Shown here: positions 19,144 to 29,851 of the stretch, one piece after another
Layout: each line of letters starts with the position of its first letter
How positions within the stretch are numbered: position 1 is the first letter of the stretch
Assembly: GCA_922989275.2 (NCBI GenBank)
Contig: OV277872.1
Coordinates: forward strand, 25,436,119-25,500,118
Length of the DNA: 64,000 nucleotides
Direction of reading: 5' to 3'
From: Gari tellinella
Taxonomy: Eukaryota; Mollusca; Bivalvia; Cardiida; Psammobiidae
The notes under the pieces: model-generated
What the model was told of the DNA's origin: nothing
Databases searched by the model: none
Seen by the model: the letters and a program-made list of their open reading frames with translations, nothing else
Made by a program: the position numbers and the translations under genes

Positions 19144-19398
19144 CAGGGCTGCCATAAGTTGACATGAAAAATCCTAAGATTTCCAAATTTGAATTTTTCA
19201 AGTGCGATTTTACGAATGGTATCTTTACCCATCGCCTGTTTCTAGTTTAGTTGACATGTGGCTGCTTAAAGCAGACTGGAAGTAAAGCAGAATGCGCCTT
19301 AAGGCGCATTCTTCTTTACTTTCAGCCTGCTTTAATATACAGTGTACTAGAAAAAAAGCCGAAGATTTAGGAAAAATCCGGAGATAATGGCAGCCCTG
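19144..19398. mobile_element. MITE family A2, complete
   Basis: Ends CAGGGCTGCCATAAGTTGAC / AATGGCAGCCCTG. Core I GCTTAAAGCAGACTGGAAGT..GCGCCTTAAGGCGC..CTTTCAGCCTGCTTTAA. Confidence 0.8.
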
Positions 19399-19653
19399 AT
19401 GAGAAATGTTTTGCTACTAAAACAAAGTTCCTTCGTATAGGAATACAAATATGTTGTGAAACCCATAATAGTTTTCGTAGCAAAGCATTTGATCATAATA
19501 CCTAGTTGGCCCCCAGTGGATACGTACCTGTAGCTAAAAAGGACTTGTCTGACCAGGGTCTTCGTTGTTTTCTTTTAGAATATGTCTGCCATGAGATTGC
19601 AACATTTCCTTGGAAAAGTATCTTCTCTAGTAATTCATAAGCGAACATATATG

Positions 19654-19903
19654 TACAGTGGAGAAAACGTTATTCTTTCCCAATAAACGCGTTTACGCTA
19701 AAACTATTATTTGCAGTGCAAACAGTTTGGAGCCAGATCAGACGCCGGGTAACCCGGCGTCTGATCAGGCTCCAAGCTGTTTGCCACTTTGATAAACATG
19801 AATTGTCAGATTTGTCCAAAAGTTGAACTTTTCTACGTTTTAGTGCTTTGCGTTTGCGTACGTTTACGTTTAAACGGGAAAGAATAACGTTTTCTCCACT
19901 GTA
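19654..19903. mobile_element. MITE family C, complete
   Basis: Ends TACAGTGGAGAAAACG / CGTTTTCTCCACTGTA. Stem AACAGTTTGGAGCCAGATCA..TGATCAGGCTCCAAGCTGTT, loop TAA. A 78-codon frame across it is a repeat translation. Confidence 0.85.
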
Positions 19904-19961
19904 CATACATGTACTATATGCAGATATTTATATGATATTATAAATATACAACAGAAAAATG

Positions 19962-20173
19962 TTGAACCCATTATTCCATTATTTAACGGTACTAAGTCAT
20001 GAATATGCACACTGAGAAATTAGTTTCTATATCCTACCTGATGGTAACTTAAGTAGACTGAAAGTAAACAAGAATGCTCCTTAAGGTAAATTCTTATTTA
20101 CTTTCAACCTGCTTTAAGTGGCCACCTGCCTTCAAGTCAAAACTAAAAACGAGGGCGAGGGGGTAATGTGTCA
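19962..20173. mobile_element. MITE family A, decayed
   Basis: TTGAACCCATTATTCCATTA left, ACTTAAGTAGACTGAAAGTA..CTCCTTAAGG..TACTTTCAACCTGCTTTAAG centre, GGGGGTAATGTG right. Confidence 0.55.
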
Positions 20174-20501
20174 ATATATAGGCTTGGCTGTAGTTTGCCG
20201 CAGTTACGCATAAAAACTTATACAGGCGCGTAGAAGGGCGAGGGACAATGGGACAGCCTAGTTTCTCAATAGTCCAGTGCCTCATAGGATGGTTTGGGTG
20301 GGGGCTTAGCCTTTGACAAAAAATAAATATTTCAGTCTCTTAAAAGACATAATTATATAAATTGATAAAAAAAAACGTTATAGAGGATTTATGATTATTA
20401 GCTGAATTGCCGGACAACTGTTAGCCAAATAATGTGGATTCCCCGGCGTACTGGTAGCTACGCGCCTGCCTTTCATAGCAAATGTCACAATTTACAGCAT
20501 T

Positions 20502-20720
20502 TAACACTCTACTCCATAGCCTGTATCTAGTTTCGAAGACATGTGACCGCCGCTTAAAACAGGTTCAAAGTAAAGCTGATTGTGCCTAACAGACTGCTTA
20601 AAGCTAGGAAAAATATTTCTTATGGTGCACATACATTACTGTATTAAATGGAACAATTTTCTTCAGTAGAGGAATGAATTAAATGTTTAAAAAAGAATCG
20701 TCTATGGATTAAAGGGTTAA
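20502..20720. mobile_element. MITE family A, one arm reduced
   Basis: TTAACACTCTACTCCATAGC left, CTTAAAACAGGTTCAAAGTA centre with a deleted second arm, GTCTATGGATTAAAGGGTTAA right. Confidence 0.55.
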
Positions 20721-20795
20721 ACAGTTTGGATCCAGATCAGACGCTGGATTACTCGATGTGTGATCAGAAGCCAAACTGCTAGTCCCTCGTATATT
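20715..20795. repeat. family C/B hairpin remnant
   Basis: AAACAGTTTGGATCCAGATC, AGACGCTGGATTACTCGATG, TGATCAGAAGCCAAACTG. A decayed core II without terminal repeats. Confidence 0.5.
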
Positions 20796-20832
20796 ACATG
20801 AGGGGATAGGTAGGTAGGTTGTATTTATACGT

Positions 20833-21081
20833 TTAACCCTTTCCTCTATAGAAGCTCATTTTAGTGCGTTTAATTTATTCCCCCACTGAAGAAAATAAGT
20901 CCTGTTTATACAGTCATAAACAAAATTATACCCAAAGAAATATTTTCTAGATCCTAGCTTAAAGCAGGTTGAAAGTAAAGCAGAATGTGCCTATAAAGGC
21001 ACTTTCTGCTTTACGTTCAACCTGCTTTAAGTTGTCACCTACCTTCAAAACAAGTAACAGGCTATATAGAGTAAAGGGTTA
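20833..21081. mobile_element. MITE family A, complete
   Basis: Ends TTAACCCTTTCCTCTATAG / ATAGAGTAAAGGGTTA. Core I CTTAAAGCAGGTTGAAAGTA..GTGCCTATAAAGGCAC..CGTTCAACCTGCTTTAAG. Confidence 0.8.
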
Positions 21082-21326
21082 CACTGTAATTGCCCGAGAG
21101 AGAGAAAATAGTTTGTGACATGTAAATATTGATAGATTGGTACATGTATCAGACACCCATCAATGTGAGTCAGTAGGCCTACTCACCGAACATGTGAAGT
21201 CTAAAGTCATCTGATCACCCCATTTTATACTGTGGAGAAGATGTAACTGGAGAAGATGTTACGAAGCGCAAATTCATAACAGTAAAATATAGAAAATGGC
21301 AACTTTTTAAACTTTTTTTTTAAAGC

Positions 21327-21541
21327 GCGTTGACAAACAGTTTAGGTCCTGATCAGACGCCGCGTGACGCGGCGTCTGATCAGGACCCAAACTATTTGAC
21401 ACTCTTATCGATATTAATTAAGTCATAAAATTGTAAACCTAACTTTGAAACTTGTTTTGCAGACAACAATACTGAAGCAGGTGTCAATAAAGGGTTGAAG
21501 GGGTAAAATCTCCCGAGTAATTTGATCATGAAAAGGGTTAA
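21327..21541. mobile_element. MITE family B
   Basis: ACAAACAGTTTAGGTCCTGA..GACGCCGCGTGACGCGGCGT..TCAGGACCCAAACTATTTG, GTTGAAGGGGTAAAATCTCC, right end GATCATGAAAAGGGTTAA. The stem carries GGTCC/GGACC where other copies have GGATCC. Confidence 0.7.
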
Positions 21542-21544
21542 ACA

Positions 21545-21690
21545 TGAATGGCAAACAGTTTGGAGCCTGATCAGACGCCGGGTCTGATCTGATCTTTACG
21601 AGAAGAAAAAAAAACCCTCCATGTATACAGTTTAGATCCTGATCAGTTGCAAAATTCGTGGCGTCTGACCAGGATCTGTTCTATTAGCGG
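21545..21690. repeat. two core II remnants (C-type then B-type)
   Basis: 21545-21600 is GGCAAACAGTTTGGAGCCTG..GACGCCGGG with a truncated return arm. 21620-21685 is CAGTTTAGATCCTGATCAGT..GGCGTCTGACCAGGATCTG. Confidence 0.55.
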
Positions 21691-21693
21691 CTT

Positions 21694-21945
21694 TTAAACC
21701 ATTCCCCAATAGGAGCGACTTTAAGCGCATTTTATTTATTCCTCCGCTGAAGAAAATAGATCCAATTTAATCAGTCATGAATATATAGTAAAGGAAATCG
21801 TTTGTTATATTCTAGCACATTATAGGTTAAAGCAGGCTGAAAGTAAAGCAGAATGCGCCCTAAGGCGCATTCTGCTTTACTTTTAACCTGCTTTAAGAAG
21901 TCACCTATCTTCAATACTAGAAATAGACTATCAGGTCAAGGGTTA
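21694..21945. mobile_element. MITE family A, complete
   Basis: Ends TTAAACCATTCCCCAATAG / CTATCAGGTCAAGGGTTAA. Core I GGTTAAAGCAGGCTGAAAGT..GCGCCCTAAGGCGC..CTTTTAACCTGCTTTAAG. A truncated left half of another A copy follows at 21944-22030. Confidence 0.8.
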
Positions 21946-22035
21946 AACCATTACTCTATGGATATGCCGTTTGGCGATTTTAATTTATTCCTTCGCTGAA
22001 GTAAATAGTTCAACTTGATACAATAATTTGATTTT

Positions 22036-22532
22036 TACAGTAAAACCTCTCTATTACTATCACTAAAAAGAAGACTCGTAGACTATATTAAAAACAGGCA
22101 ACAGTTTAAAGACTTTTCCTCAGTCCATTGAGGGACCACCACCCCATTGTTCTGGATGTGTCAATGTTACTGTCAAATCATGTGCAGCACAATCTCAGTT
22201 TACCTGGTGAGGTCCAAATTATACTCATGCTCTAGTGATTTTCAATGGTTATTTCTAACCAAACTATTAAATATAAAGGTAGAGTCTCACACGAGAAGCT
22301 TCAATGGTTCTTTGCTAGCGACATGTCCATAAGATCCATGATTATTGCAAGGAAATTATCTGGCAAGGCGTTATGATCGAAAGGTCATCTAGGGATGTCT
22401 TTATTTAAGCAAGATGACCGTAAACTTTGTTCACAACAGAAAGCTTTTTTTTTACGTTCACCTTGTTTTAAGCAGTCACGTTATAATTAACACATAGCCT
22501 ACATGTTTATCATAATAGGTTTTTTACTGAAG
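22036..22532. mobile_element. MITE family D, disrupted
   Basis: Left end TACAGTAAAACCTCTCTATT at 22036, right part TTCACCTTGTTTTAAGCAGT..CATAATAGGTTTTTTACTGA at 22460-22530. About 300 bp of unrelated sequence sits between, so the copy was split by insertion or rearrangement. Confidence 0.5.
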
Positions 22533-22534
22533 TT

Positions 22535-22738
22535 AACCCTTTGAACCCTAGTCCCGCAAATAGGCGTTCTTTTCAAACAATGTACATGTGAATAGTACAA
22601 TAAATTATTGTCCTGTGCAAACAGTGTCATAATGCCAAACATTGACAAAAACAACCCTTAAAGTCAGAAATGGACTTGATTTAAATGGAAACTGGAATTG
22701 TCCATTTAAAGTTTCAGGGAGGAAATATTTAAACTGAT
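22535..22738. mobile_element. MITE family E (core II-like), no central hairpin
   Basis: TTAACCCTTTGAACCCTAGT, CCCGCAAATAGGCG, ATGTGAATAGTAC, GCAAACAGTG..CATAATGCC, ACAAAAACAACCCTTAAAGT, CCATTTAAAGTTTCAGGGAG. The central stem is collapsed compared with the copy at 59158. Confidence 0.65.
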
Positions 22739-22739
22739 A

Positions 22740-23277
22740 TGCATTGAGAAGGCCGATTAGCCACACAGATCCTGATCAGACGTTGAGCGTCTTATACGAA
22801 AGCTGATCATGGCCTATAAATTGTAAATCTAGTAGTTTCGGCTCCAGTGTTTGACATGGGGTGAGGTCTACACAGTTTTATACTCGTCAAGACAGCAGCT
22901 TTTAGTTCATGAATATTATTTGAATTTCAACCCTAACAACTGGCAATTTGGAGGATATTGTTTTACGAAAAACATTAGAGGGACTTAACTGTGTCTGTAG
23001 AAAGATCTGGCTTTATATGAGTTACTTCCCTTGGCGACCGGGCTAGCTAGGGACATTATTCTTTCCCAACCAAAATACTTTCTCCAAAATGTGTTGTAAT
23101 TCCTAAATTTCCTTTAAAAAGAGCAGTGTCTGTATTTTATTGAAACTGTATTTCGTTTCGGTCTGACTGCAAAGAATAATGAATACTTGTGCAAATGAGC
23201 ACATCTTTCTGTTGTTGAAGTTATTTTTCTGACAGTGCATGTTTACATGTCTTTAAAAGTGTGTTTTACTACTTAAC
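22740..23277. other. no gene recognised
   Basis: Contains a weak core II trace at 22764-22815 (GATCCTGATCAGACG). Otherwise unique-looking, AT-rich sequence without a convincing open frame. Confidence 0.4.
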
Positions 23278-23278
23278 T

Positions 23279-23504
23279 TTAACCCATTTTGCCCACGATC
23301 CCATATATGGGACATATGCAAACAGTGTAGACTCTGACCAGACGCCGCATAATGCGGCGTCTGATCAGAGTCTACAATGTTTGCTGATAGGAATTTAAAT
23401 ATAAAACGAAACGAAAATAAAAAATAGACCAGACACCCCTAAGGTAAAAAATGGGGTAATCCAATAGATAAGAATGGAATAATCCACTGAGCGTAAATGG
23501 GTTT
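23279..23504. mobile_element. MITE family E/B intermediate
   Basis: Left end TTAACCCATTTTGCCCACGA, hairpin GCAAACAGTGTAGACTCTGA..GACGCCGCATAATGCGGCGT..TCAGAGTCTACAATGTTTGC, right end CGTAAATGGGTTTA. It combines E-type outer stem (GTGTAGAC) with the B-type tip (GACGCCGC). Confidence 0.7.
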
Positions 23505-23867
23505 ACATTGTGTTTTACAACTTTACTTTAATTTCAAAAGTCATGACCAGTTTGTCTACACAACAGTCTCCTTCATAGAGTATGTATTTTGATGTGACAT
23601 TATACTTCGCCTAATATGGGTTATTGTTTTTCATATTTCGACGTTTCGTAAGATCTTATTCTAGTAAAACTATGGATACAATAAAGGAAACACTTAAATT
23701 TAAATTTAGATTTAATCTTATTTCAGTACTGTACAACATATGTAAAGACAAATGCACCATTTTAATATCAGCAACTGGCAACTATCTTTTTCCTGTTTTC
23801 TACAGAATCACTGCCACCTCACATTTTTCATACTTTTCTCCTGTTATGTATTTCCTGTTCTACATTG

Positions 23868-24084
23868 TACAGGTGAGAAAACGTTATTCTTTCCCAATAA
23901 ACGCGTTTACGCTAAAACTATTATTTCGAGTGAAAACAGTTCGAGGCCTGATCAGACTGTTTGACACTCACATAATAATGAAAAGTCAGAATTGTCAAAA
24001 AGTTGTCCTTTTCTATATTTTAATGTTTTGCGTTTGCGTTTCGTTTGCGTTTAAACGGGAAAGAATAACACATTATCCACTGTA
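23868..24084. mobile_element. MITE family C, internal arm deleted
   Basis: Ends TACAGGTGAGAAAACG / ACACATTATCCACTGTA. The core is reduced to GAAAACAGTTCGAGGCCTGA TCAGACTGTTTGACAC, missing the tip and most of the second arm. Confidence 0.7.
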
Positions 24085-24410
24085 TATGTACGGAAGCCGG
24101 ATGAAGCAACTTTAAGCTGACAAAAGGCGATCACATTAGCTCTCCCGAAGCATAAGCTCAAGTGAGCTAGAAATTTTGACGAAAGATGCACGATGCACAA
24201 AGGACATTCAAGGGATCACAAAATCTCACCCTGAGCTGTGATCAGCTGAGCTAGAAATTAATGAAACTATTTCCCTTTAATATGTATTGTAACACATTGA
24301 CCTTATAGAAATGCCTTTAATCATTTCCTTCTTAAATATTTATACGAGCCTCAGCCTACTATGAACTCTTAAAGTGGCAATATCCGCCTTCCGTACAACA
24401 GATTTATTCC
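24085..24410. other. no gene; mollusc-type AGCTCA..TGAGCTAG repeat piece at 24127-24256
   Basis: GCGATCACATTAGCTC..AAGCTCAAGTGAGCTAG resembles the repeat end at 52305-52350 (GCGATCACAATAGCTCAGCC..GCTCAGGTGA). No coding signal. Confidence 0.4.
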
Positions 24411-25135
24411 AACTCTTTTATGTTGAAAATTCAAGTAATATCTTAAAAATAATATTCAAGATAAGTTTCTTAAGAATTCAAGTTATTAGCTTGAAAATTC
24501 AACATATTATCTTGAAATTTAACATACTAGGTTGAAAGTTCAAGAGAATATCTTGAATTTTAAGATATTAATTAAAAAAAATAAAGATAGTATCTTGAAT
24601 TTTCAAGATAGTACGTTGAAGTTTCAAGATAATATGTTGATTTTTCGCACAAAAGTGCTATACCGGATCACACAGTGCAGGAGTATCACGTTTTTTATTT
24701 GGATGGGGCAAACGTAGTAGACAAGGAGGCTAACCACCGAGTACGAAATGTCAAATACGGAGAAAGAATTCGGCCATGAACGGGGACGAGGTGGGGCTGT
24801 AGACTATCCCGAATCTACGACCCTGTGTTCGTCTTTTCCACGAAACCGGAAACTGACGGACAAGGCCGAAGATAGCCGATCGTCACAGTGCGATTCTTGA
24901 GAAATCATCAGTAGATGTCATAACTGTCAAAGGTAAATATTTTATTCCAGAAGTGTAAAGAGAACTTTCTATACAAATGGATTTGACCAACTAAATGAAC
25001 ACATTCAATGATTTTCAGGAAACTTATCGTGAATGTTTAAGATAGTATCTTGAATTTTCAAGTTAATATCTTGATTTTCAAGATACTATCTTGAATTTGC
25101 AAGATAATAATTTTGAATTTTCAAGATACACACAT
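24410..25135. repeat. palindromic minisatellite (ATCTTGAATTTTCAAGATA units) in two blocks
   Basis: Blocks at 24420-24645 and 25035-25130 consist of variants of TATCTTGAATTTTCAAGATA, a unit with its own dyad. The 390 bp between (24646-25034) hold no recognised gene. Confidence 0.7.
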
Positions 25136-25330
25136 AAAAAAAGATTCTTAAAGCTTCCGTAAATGTTTAATGCAAATATATTTTGAATTGAATTGAATTA
25201 TACTGATATCGTCCAATTTATGCACAATGACGGTGGTGATTTATACCCTTCATTGTTATGAAGTCATCTCCTTTAAACAATTGTCGTTAAGACCTAATTT
25301 TTTGCTCAAATTTGAATTCAGGGTAGATCT

Positions 25331-25342
25331 ATTTTGACTTTA
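25331..25342. repeat. target-site duplication of the LINE, 3' side copy
   Basis: ATTTTGACTTTA, identical to 28463-28474. Confidence 0.85.
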
Positions 25343-25351
25343 CTTACTTAC

Positions 25352-27841
25352 TTAGTCCTCTTCACTCCCAGTGGAGCATAAGGCACCAACGAATCGTCTC
25401 CAGCCACCTCTGTCTTGAGCGAGCCAACTTTTTTCATTCCATGTCTTGCCTGCTGTAGCCATTTCTTCTTCTACTTTCCTCCTCCACGTACCCAATGGCC
25501 TTCCCCTCTTCCTCTTTCCCTGTGTTGTCCATCTCAAAGCAGTATGTGGATGTCTGCTCCTGTTCATCCGCAACACATGACCCAGCCATCTCCAGCGTCT
25601 CTGTTTGACCTCTTGCACAATGTTGTTGATTCATGTGCGCTCTCTCACTTCTATGTTTGTGATGCGCTGCTCCCATCGAATTATCAGGATCCGGCGCAAG
25701 CAACGCCCCTCAAACCCCCTTAGTCGGCTTTCTATCTTCTTGTTCATTCTCCAGGTCTCTGATGCGCAGAGAAGCACTGAGCGAACATTGGAGTTGTAGA
25801 TCTTCAGTTTTGTCTTGGTTTGCAGGGCTGTGGACTTCCAAATGTTCTCGAGTCTGTTGAATGCCTGAGCTGCAATACCAATTCTGGTGGAGATCTCCTT
25901 CTCGATGTTGCTGTCTGCCGAGATGTAACTGCCTATGTACTTGAAGTCTTGTACTTCCTCTAGCTCTGTGTCCCCAATGTGTATCTTCTGATTCTTCTTA
26001 GTCTTGACCTTCATGACTTTTGTCTTCCCAGGATGGATTTTCAGTCCCACACCCTTTGCTACTTCATTGACCCTGTCTGTCTTCTCCTGGATGTCATTGT
26101 GTGTGTGTGACAGCAGCGCAATATCATCTGCAAAGTCACAGTCCTCTATTCGGGTTGTAAGACCCCATACTACTCCTCTTGGCCGTTCATGCGTCACCTT
26201 CCTCATCATCCAGTCGATGACAACAAGAAATAAAATAGGGGATATGACGCAGCCCTGTCTCACACCGGTTCGCACGTTAAACCACTCGATTTGTTGTCCA
26301 TCATGACGAACACAGCACTGGTTGCTGGCATACATGTCTTGGAAGATGTTGACAACTTTGTTCGGGAACCCATATGATGTTAGAATTTTCCATAGAGATG
26401 GATGGTGGATACTGTCGAAGGCCTTCTCGAAGTCAATGTAGTTGATATATAGGGAAAAATTCCATTCAAGGGACTGTTCTACAATGGACCTCAAGACGAA
26501 GAGCTGGTCTGTGCAACCTCTGCCACTTCTGATACCTGCTTGTTCTTCTCTGAGGACTCTTTCTATTGACTGCTTCATTCTCTGTAGAATGACTATGCAG
26601 AATATCTTCCCGGGGACTGATAGAAGGTTGATGCCCCTCCAGGTGCCACATAACGATAGATCTCCTTTCTTGGGGAGTTTCACCATGATTCCCTTCTTCC
26701 AAGAATCTGGAACTTTCTCGTCAGTCCAGACTCTGTTGAACAACTCCTCTAGGGCTCTAGCACTCTCCTTGGGGTCAGCTTTCAACATATCTGCGGTGAT
26801 TCTGTCATCTCCAGGTGCCCTGTTTCCCTTCGTCTGTTTGATGGCCTGTTCTATTTCCTGGAGCGTAATGCGCCCGCGTTTCATCTCAATGTGGAAATCT
26901 GTGTCCTCAATAACAGCCTCTTCCACTGGGTCAGGCCTGTTAAGTATCTCTTGAAAGTGTTCTGACCATCTCTTCAGCTGATCTTCATTCTTCATCAGTA
27001 CCTTTCCCTCTTTGTCTTTGACAACTGTTGTGCTGTTGACAAACCCTCCAGTAAGTGCCTTGGTAATCTTGTACACTGTTCTGGAGTCGCCTTTCTCAGC
27101 TGCAGCCTGTGCTTCCTGAGCTTAACTTTCTGTGTAGTTCCGCTTGTCTTTCCTGGCACTTTTCCTGACAGCTCTGTGCTTTTCGTGATGAGAAGCTGCT
27201 GCCAATGCTCTGTCTTCTGGACCCCCTGTCAGCATCCGTTGCTTGGCTGTCTTTCTCTCTTCAATCAGTTGCCACGTGTCTTGAGAAATCCATTCCTTTC
27301 TTCCTTTCTTCTTGTGACCTAGCACGACTTGACTGGTGTCAAGGAATGTCTTCTGTATGTTGGCGCAGAGAGAATCAATGTCGTCTGCTGGGGTACTTTC
27401 CAGTATTCCAAACCTATTCTTGAGTTCCACAGAAAATTGTGTCTTAACCTCTGGATTCTTGAGCTTACTGGAGTCAAACAGCTGTCCCTCCTTGACCTTG
27501 TGAGTCCTCTTCAGCTTCAGTCGTAGCTTACATAGCACAAGGTGATGATCACTGCCTACATCTGCTCCTCTCACTGCTCGTACATCCATCAAGGACTTTC
27601 TAAATCTTCGGTTGATGGAGATGTGGTCGATCTGGTTGGTTGTTCTTGCATCTGGTGGCACCCAAGTCAGCTTGTGTATAGTCTTGTGTTGGAAGATTGT
27701 GCCGCCGATCACTAGACCACTTTCTGCACACAAGTCTGAGAACCGTTGACCGTTGTCATTCCTCTCTCCAACTCCCTCTCTTCCCATGCAGGTTTCGTAT
27801 CCTGTGGTGTCTGATCCCACCTTGGCATTGAGGTCTCCCAT
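25352..27841 (-). pseudogene. LINE polyprotein: endonuclease C-part, reverse transcriptase and C-terminal domain
   Basis: One frame with two internal stops (TAA at 27122-27124, TGA at 25631-25633, the latter probably from CGA). Endonuclease motifs: MGDLNAKVG near the start, DHISINRRF, and GSDHHLV (the catalytic His region). Reverse transcriptase motifs: GRGCTDQLFVL, the YINYIDFEKAFDSI block (motif A), TGVRQGCVISPILF (motif B) and CDFADDIALLSH (motif C, FADD catalytic centre), then KTKVMKV. C-terminal part: RRWRWLGHVLRM, GKRKRGRPLGTWRR and RRFVGALCS, typical of this LINE group. The catalytic residues remain, so only the nonsense changes prevent activity. Confidence 0.88.
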
Positions 27842-28412
27842 CAGGATAAGTATATCATGTTGAGGTGTTTTGTCAATTTGCTCTTGTAGGCTTGTGTAGA
27901 ACTGGTTCTTTGCTTCTTCTGTGTCTTGATCTGTGGGGGCATATCACTGAATGATGGTAGTATTGATGTATCTAGAGAAAAATCTGGCTCTGATAATGCG
28001 ACTGTTGATTGGTTCCCATCCTATAAGACTTTGTTTGGCTTCCTTGTTCATGATAAGACCCACCCACTCTTGGTGTAATCCATCAGCTCTACCAGAATAA
28101 CACACTGTTTCGCCAAAGTTTAGAGTCATGATGCCAAAATCTGTCCACCTCATTTCACTGATTCCGAGGCCTGCTCATTTCTGAAACCACCTGTGCGGTT
28201 TTGCCTGTATCGTACATGGTACGTACATTCCATGCTGCCATTCGCAGCTCTTGTCCAGTGCTCGCGAAGGACTCCTTCAGAATAGAGGCTCCCGTCTGGT
28301 TTTCACCCCTGTTCCTCATCCAGGACGCTCTTGTCCCTCTCCTTGGCGTATCACCCAAGTTTTGATGATTTTGTTGATGTTTTTTACATGGTGGGGAGCA
28401 GGCCCGACGCAA
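27842..28412 (-). pseudogene. LINE endonuclease N-terminal part, frameshifted
   Basis: 28412-28155 encodes a basic leader then AAWNVRTMYDTGKTAQVVSE, the start of an exonuclease-endonuclease-phosphatase fold. The frame shifts at about 28167 into GLGISEMRWTDFG at 28153 and runs on to a TGA at 27944-27946 that replaces the Cys/Ser expected before YAPTDQDTEEAK. Downstream it is in frame with the rest of the polyprotein. Confidence 0.8.
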
Positions 28413-28462
28413 AACCCTCCTCTTTTCGCATCCTGTGCTTGGGACCAGGCAAGGGTGGAGTT

Positions 28463-28474
28463 ATTTTGACTTTA
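28463..28474. repeat. target-site duplication of the LINE, 5' side copy
   Basis: ATTTTGACTTTA, matching 25331-25342 exactly. Confidence 0.85.
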
Positions 28475-28660
28475 GAAATATTGAAATGAGTGGCAACCCG
28501 TTTGGATCCTGATCATACTGTTTGCAAGTGACCTTTGTACTCGAGGTAAGGCATTGATCGGGGCTAATGTAGAACGCCTGTAATGAGATCGGGTTATATC
28601 GTTCAATATCGGTAATTTCCGTAGAGCAATTGGACATTTTCGTCTACTCATGATCCGTAA
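28475..28660. repeat. family B fragment and dispersed GAGATCGGGT repeat
   Basis: GTGGCAACCCGTTTGGATCC..TGATCATACTGTTTGCAAGT is a collapsed core II. AATGAGATCGGGTTATATCG..CAATATCGGTAATTTCCGTA follows, as at 15686. Confidence 0.5.
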
Positions 28661-28684
28661 CATATCACAAAATACGCGAAAATA

Positions 28685-28905
28685 TTAACCCTTTCATGAT
28701 AAAATTTTCGGGAGGTATTACCCCTTCACCGTGTTATTGTCGTCTGCTTCAATTATGTTGTCGGCATTGTCGTTTGAAAGTTTAAGAAATAAAACGAGTG
28801 TCAAACAGTTTGGATCCTGATCAGACGCCGCGCGACGCGGCGTCTGGTCATGACCCTAACTGTTTGCAAACGCCCTTTGAAGCGTCATTGCGAGTGAAGG
28901 GTTAA
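28685..28905. mobile_element. MITE family B, complete
   Basis: Ends TTAACCCTTTCATGATAAAA / GCGAGTGAAGGGTTAA. Core II CAAACAGTTTGGATCCTGAT..GACGCCGCGCGACGCGGCGT, second arm diverged (GGTCATGACCCTAACTGTTT). ACCCCTTCACCGTGTTATTG block on the left. Confidence 0.8.
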
Positions 28906-29091
28906 ATAGTTTTTCATTTTCTTGTAAGAGTAAGTAGATCTTTATGTATAATCATATATTTGTATGTTATTCAAAGAATTGTAATCAATTGAAACGATTT
29001 GCGATAGCCATCATGTAAACGACCTGATTGACTGCAATTTACTTTCTCATTTATATGCAAATTAGGTAACCTTAGGTCATAATATCTATCT

Positions 29092-29212
29092 GTTCACTGC
29101 CTTGCCAAAAGTGCAATAAGTGATCAGTTTTGATCCTGATAATTAGACGCCGATTAACCTTGAATGCAGCGTCTGATCAGGATTCAAACTGTTTGACACT
29201 TACATCATTTGT
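29092..29212. repeat. family B fragment
   Basis: TGTTCACTGCCTTGCC, AGTTTTGATCCTGATAATTA, GCGTCTGATCAGGATTCAAA, CTGTTTGACACTT. The tip is enlarged by insertion. Confidence 0.55.
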
Positions 29213-29225
29213 GTGGTTATCCAAG

Positions 29226-29434
29226 TACAGTTTAACCTCTCTATAATGACCACTAAAACGAAGGTTAATTGATTGTATAAAATACAGGTGCCAGCTAAAA
29301 ATAATGTGACAGTAGAAACAGAAAGATCCTTAAGGAACTTTCCGTTTTACTGTCACCTTGCTTTTAGCAGTCACCTGTCATAAATACCCAATAATCAACG
29401 CAATAAAGTGGTCGTAATAGAGAGGTTTTAATAT
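29226..29434. mobile_element. MITE family D (core I hairpin)
   Basis: Ends TACAGTTTAACCTCTCTATA / GTCGTAATAGAGAGGTTTTA. Sub-terminal ATGACCACTAAAACGAAG is inverted as AAGTGGTCGT. The centre AATAATGTGACAGTAGAAAC..GATCCTTAAGGAAC..TTTTACTGTCACCTTGCTTT is core I. Confidence 0.75.
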
Positions 29435-29518
29435 ACGCCTTTAATTAATTTTTCTCAATAGAAGCAGACGACAATTTTGAAGCAGGTAATATCTGAGCAG
29501 TTAAAGGGTATAGGAGAG

Positions 29519-29753
29519 CAGGGCTGCCATTTCTCCGTTTTTTTCCTAAATCTTCGGATTTTTTTCTAGTACATGTTAACTTAAAGTAGGCTGAAAGTAA
29601 AGCAGAATGCGCTTCCAGTCTGCTTTAAGCTGTCACGTGTCAACAAAGCTAGACACAAGTGATGGGGGTAAAGGTACGATTCGTAAAATCGCACTTGCAA
29701 AATGCAAATTTGGAAATCTTAGGATTTTTCATGTCAACTTATGGCAGCCCTGG
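29519..29753. mobile_element. MITE family A2
   Basis: Ends CAGGGCTGCCATTTCTCCG / AACTTATGGCAGCCCTG. Core I is half deleted (CTTAAAGTAGGCTGAAAGTA..AATGCGCTTCCAGTCTGCTTTAAG). Confidence 0.75.
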
Positions 29754-29851
29754 TTTAGGAGAGCAACAACTAGTACATAGTTATGCTTTAATGACTTATC
29801 TCGTCATTCAATCTGCTCATAAACCTTTTCTCTGCTGCTATATCATCTGAC

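Larger units (their letters stand above)
25343..28462 (-). mobile_element. RTE-like non-LTR retrotransposon, near full length, inactivated
   Basis: On the minus strand an endonuclease domain is followed by reverse transcriptase and a C-terminal basic domain, and the element ends in a (TAAG)n tail. A 12-bp target duplication flanks it. The 3' UTR is almost absent: the stop codon TAA is the first unit of the tail, as known for RTE-clade elements. The coding frame is broken by one frameshift (about 28167) and three stops (27944, 27122, 25631). It inserted in sequence whose right side is a family B fragment (28475-28530). Clade is inferred from domain layout and the short tail; BovB/RTE-X assignment would need a tree. 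Confidence 0.85.

Noticed and set aside
25415..26954. Plus-strand frames of 100-170 codons opposite the LINE
   Set aside because: They are antisense shadows of the reverse transcriptase frame.
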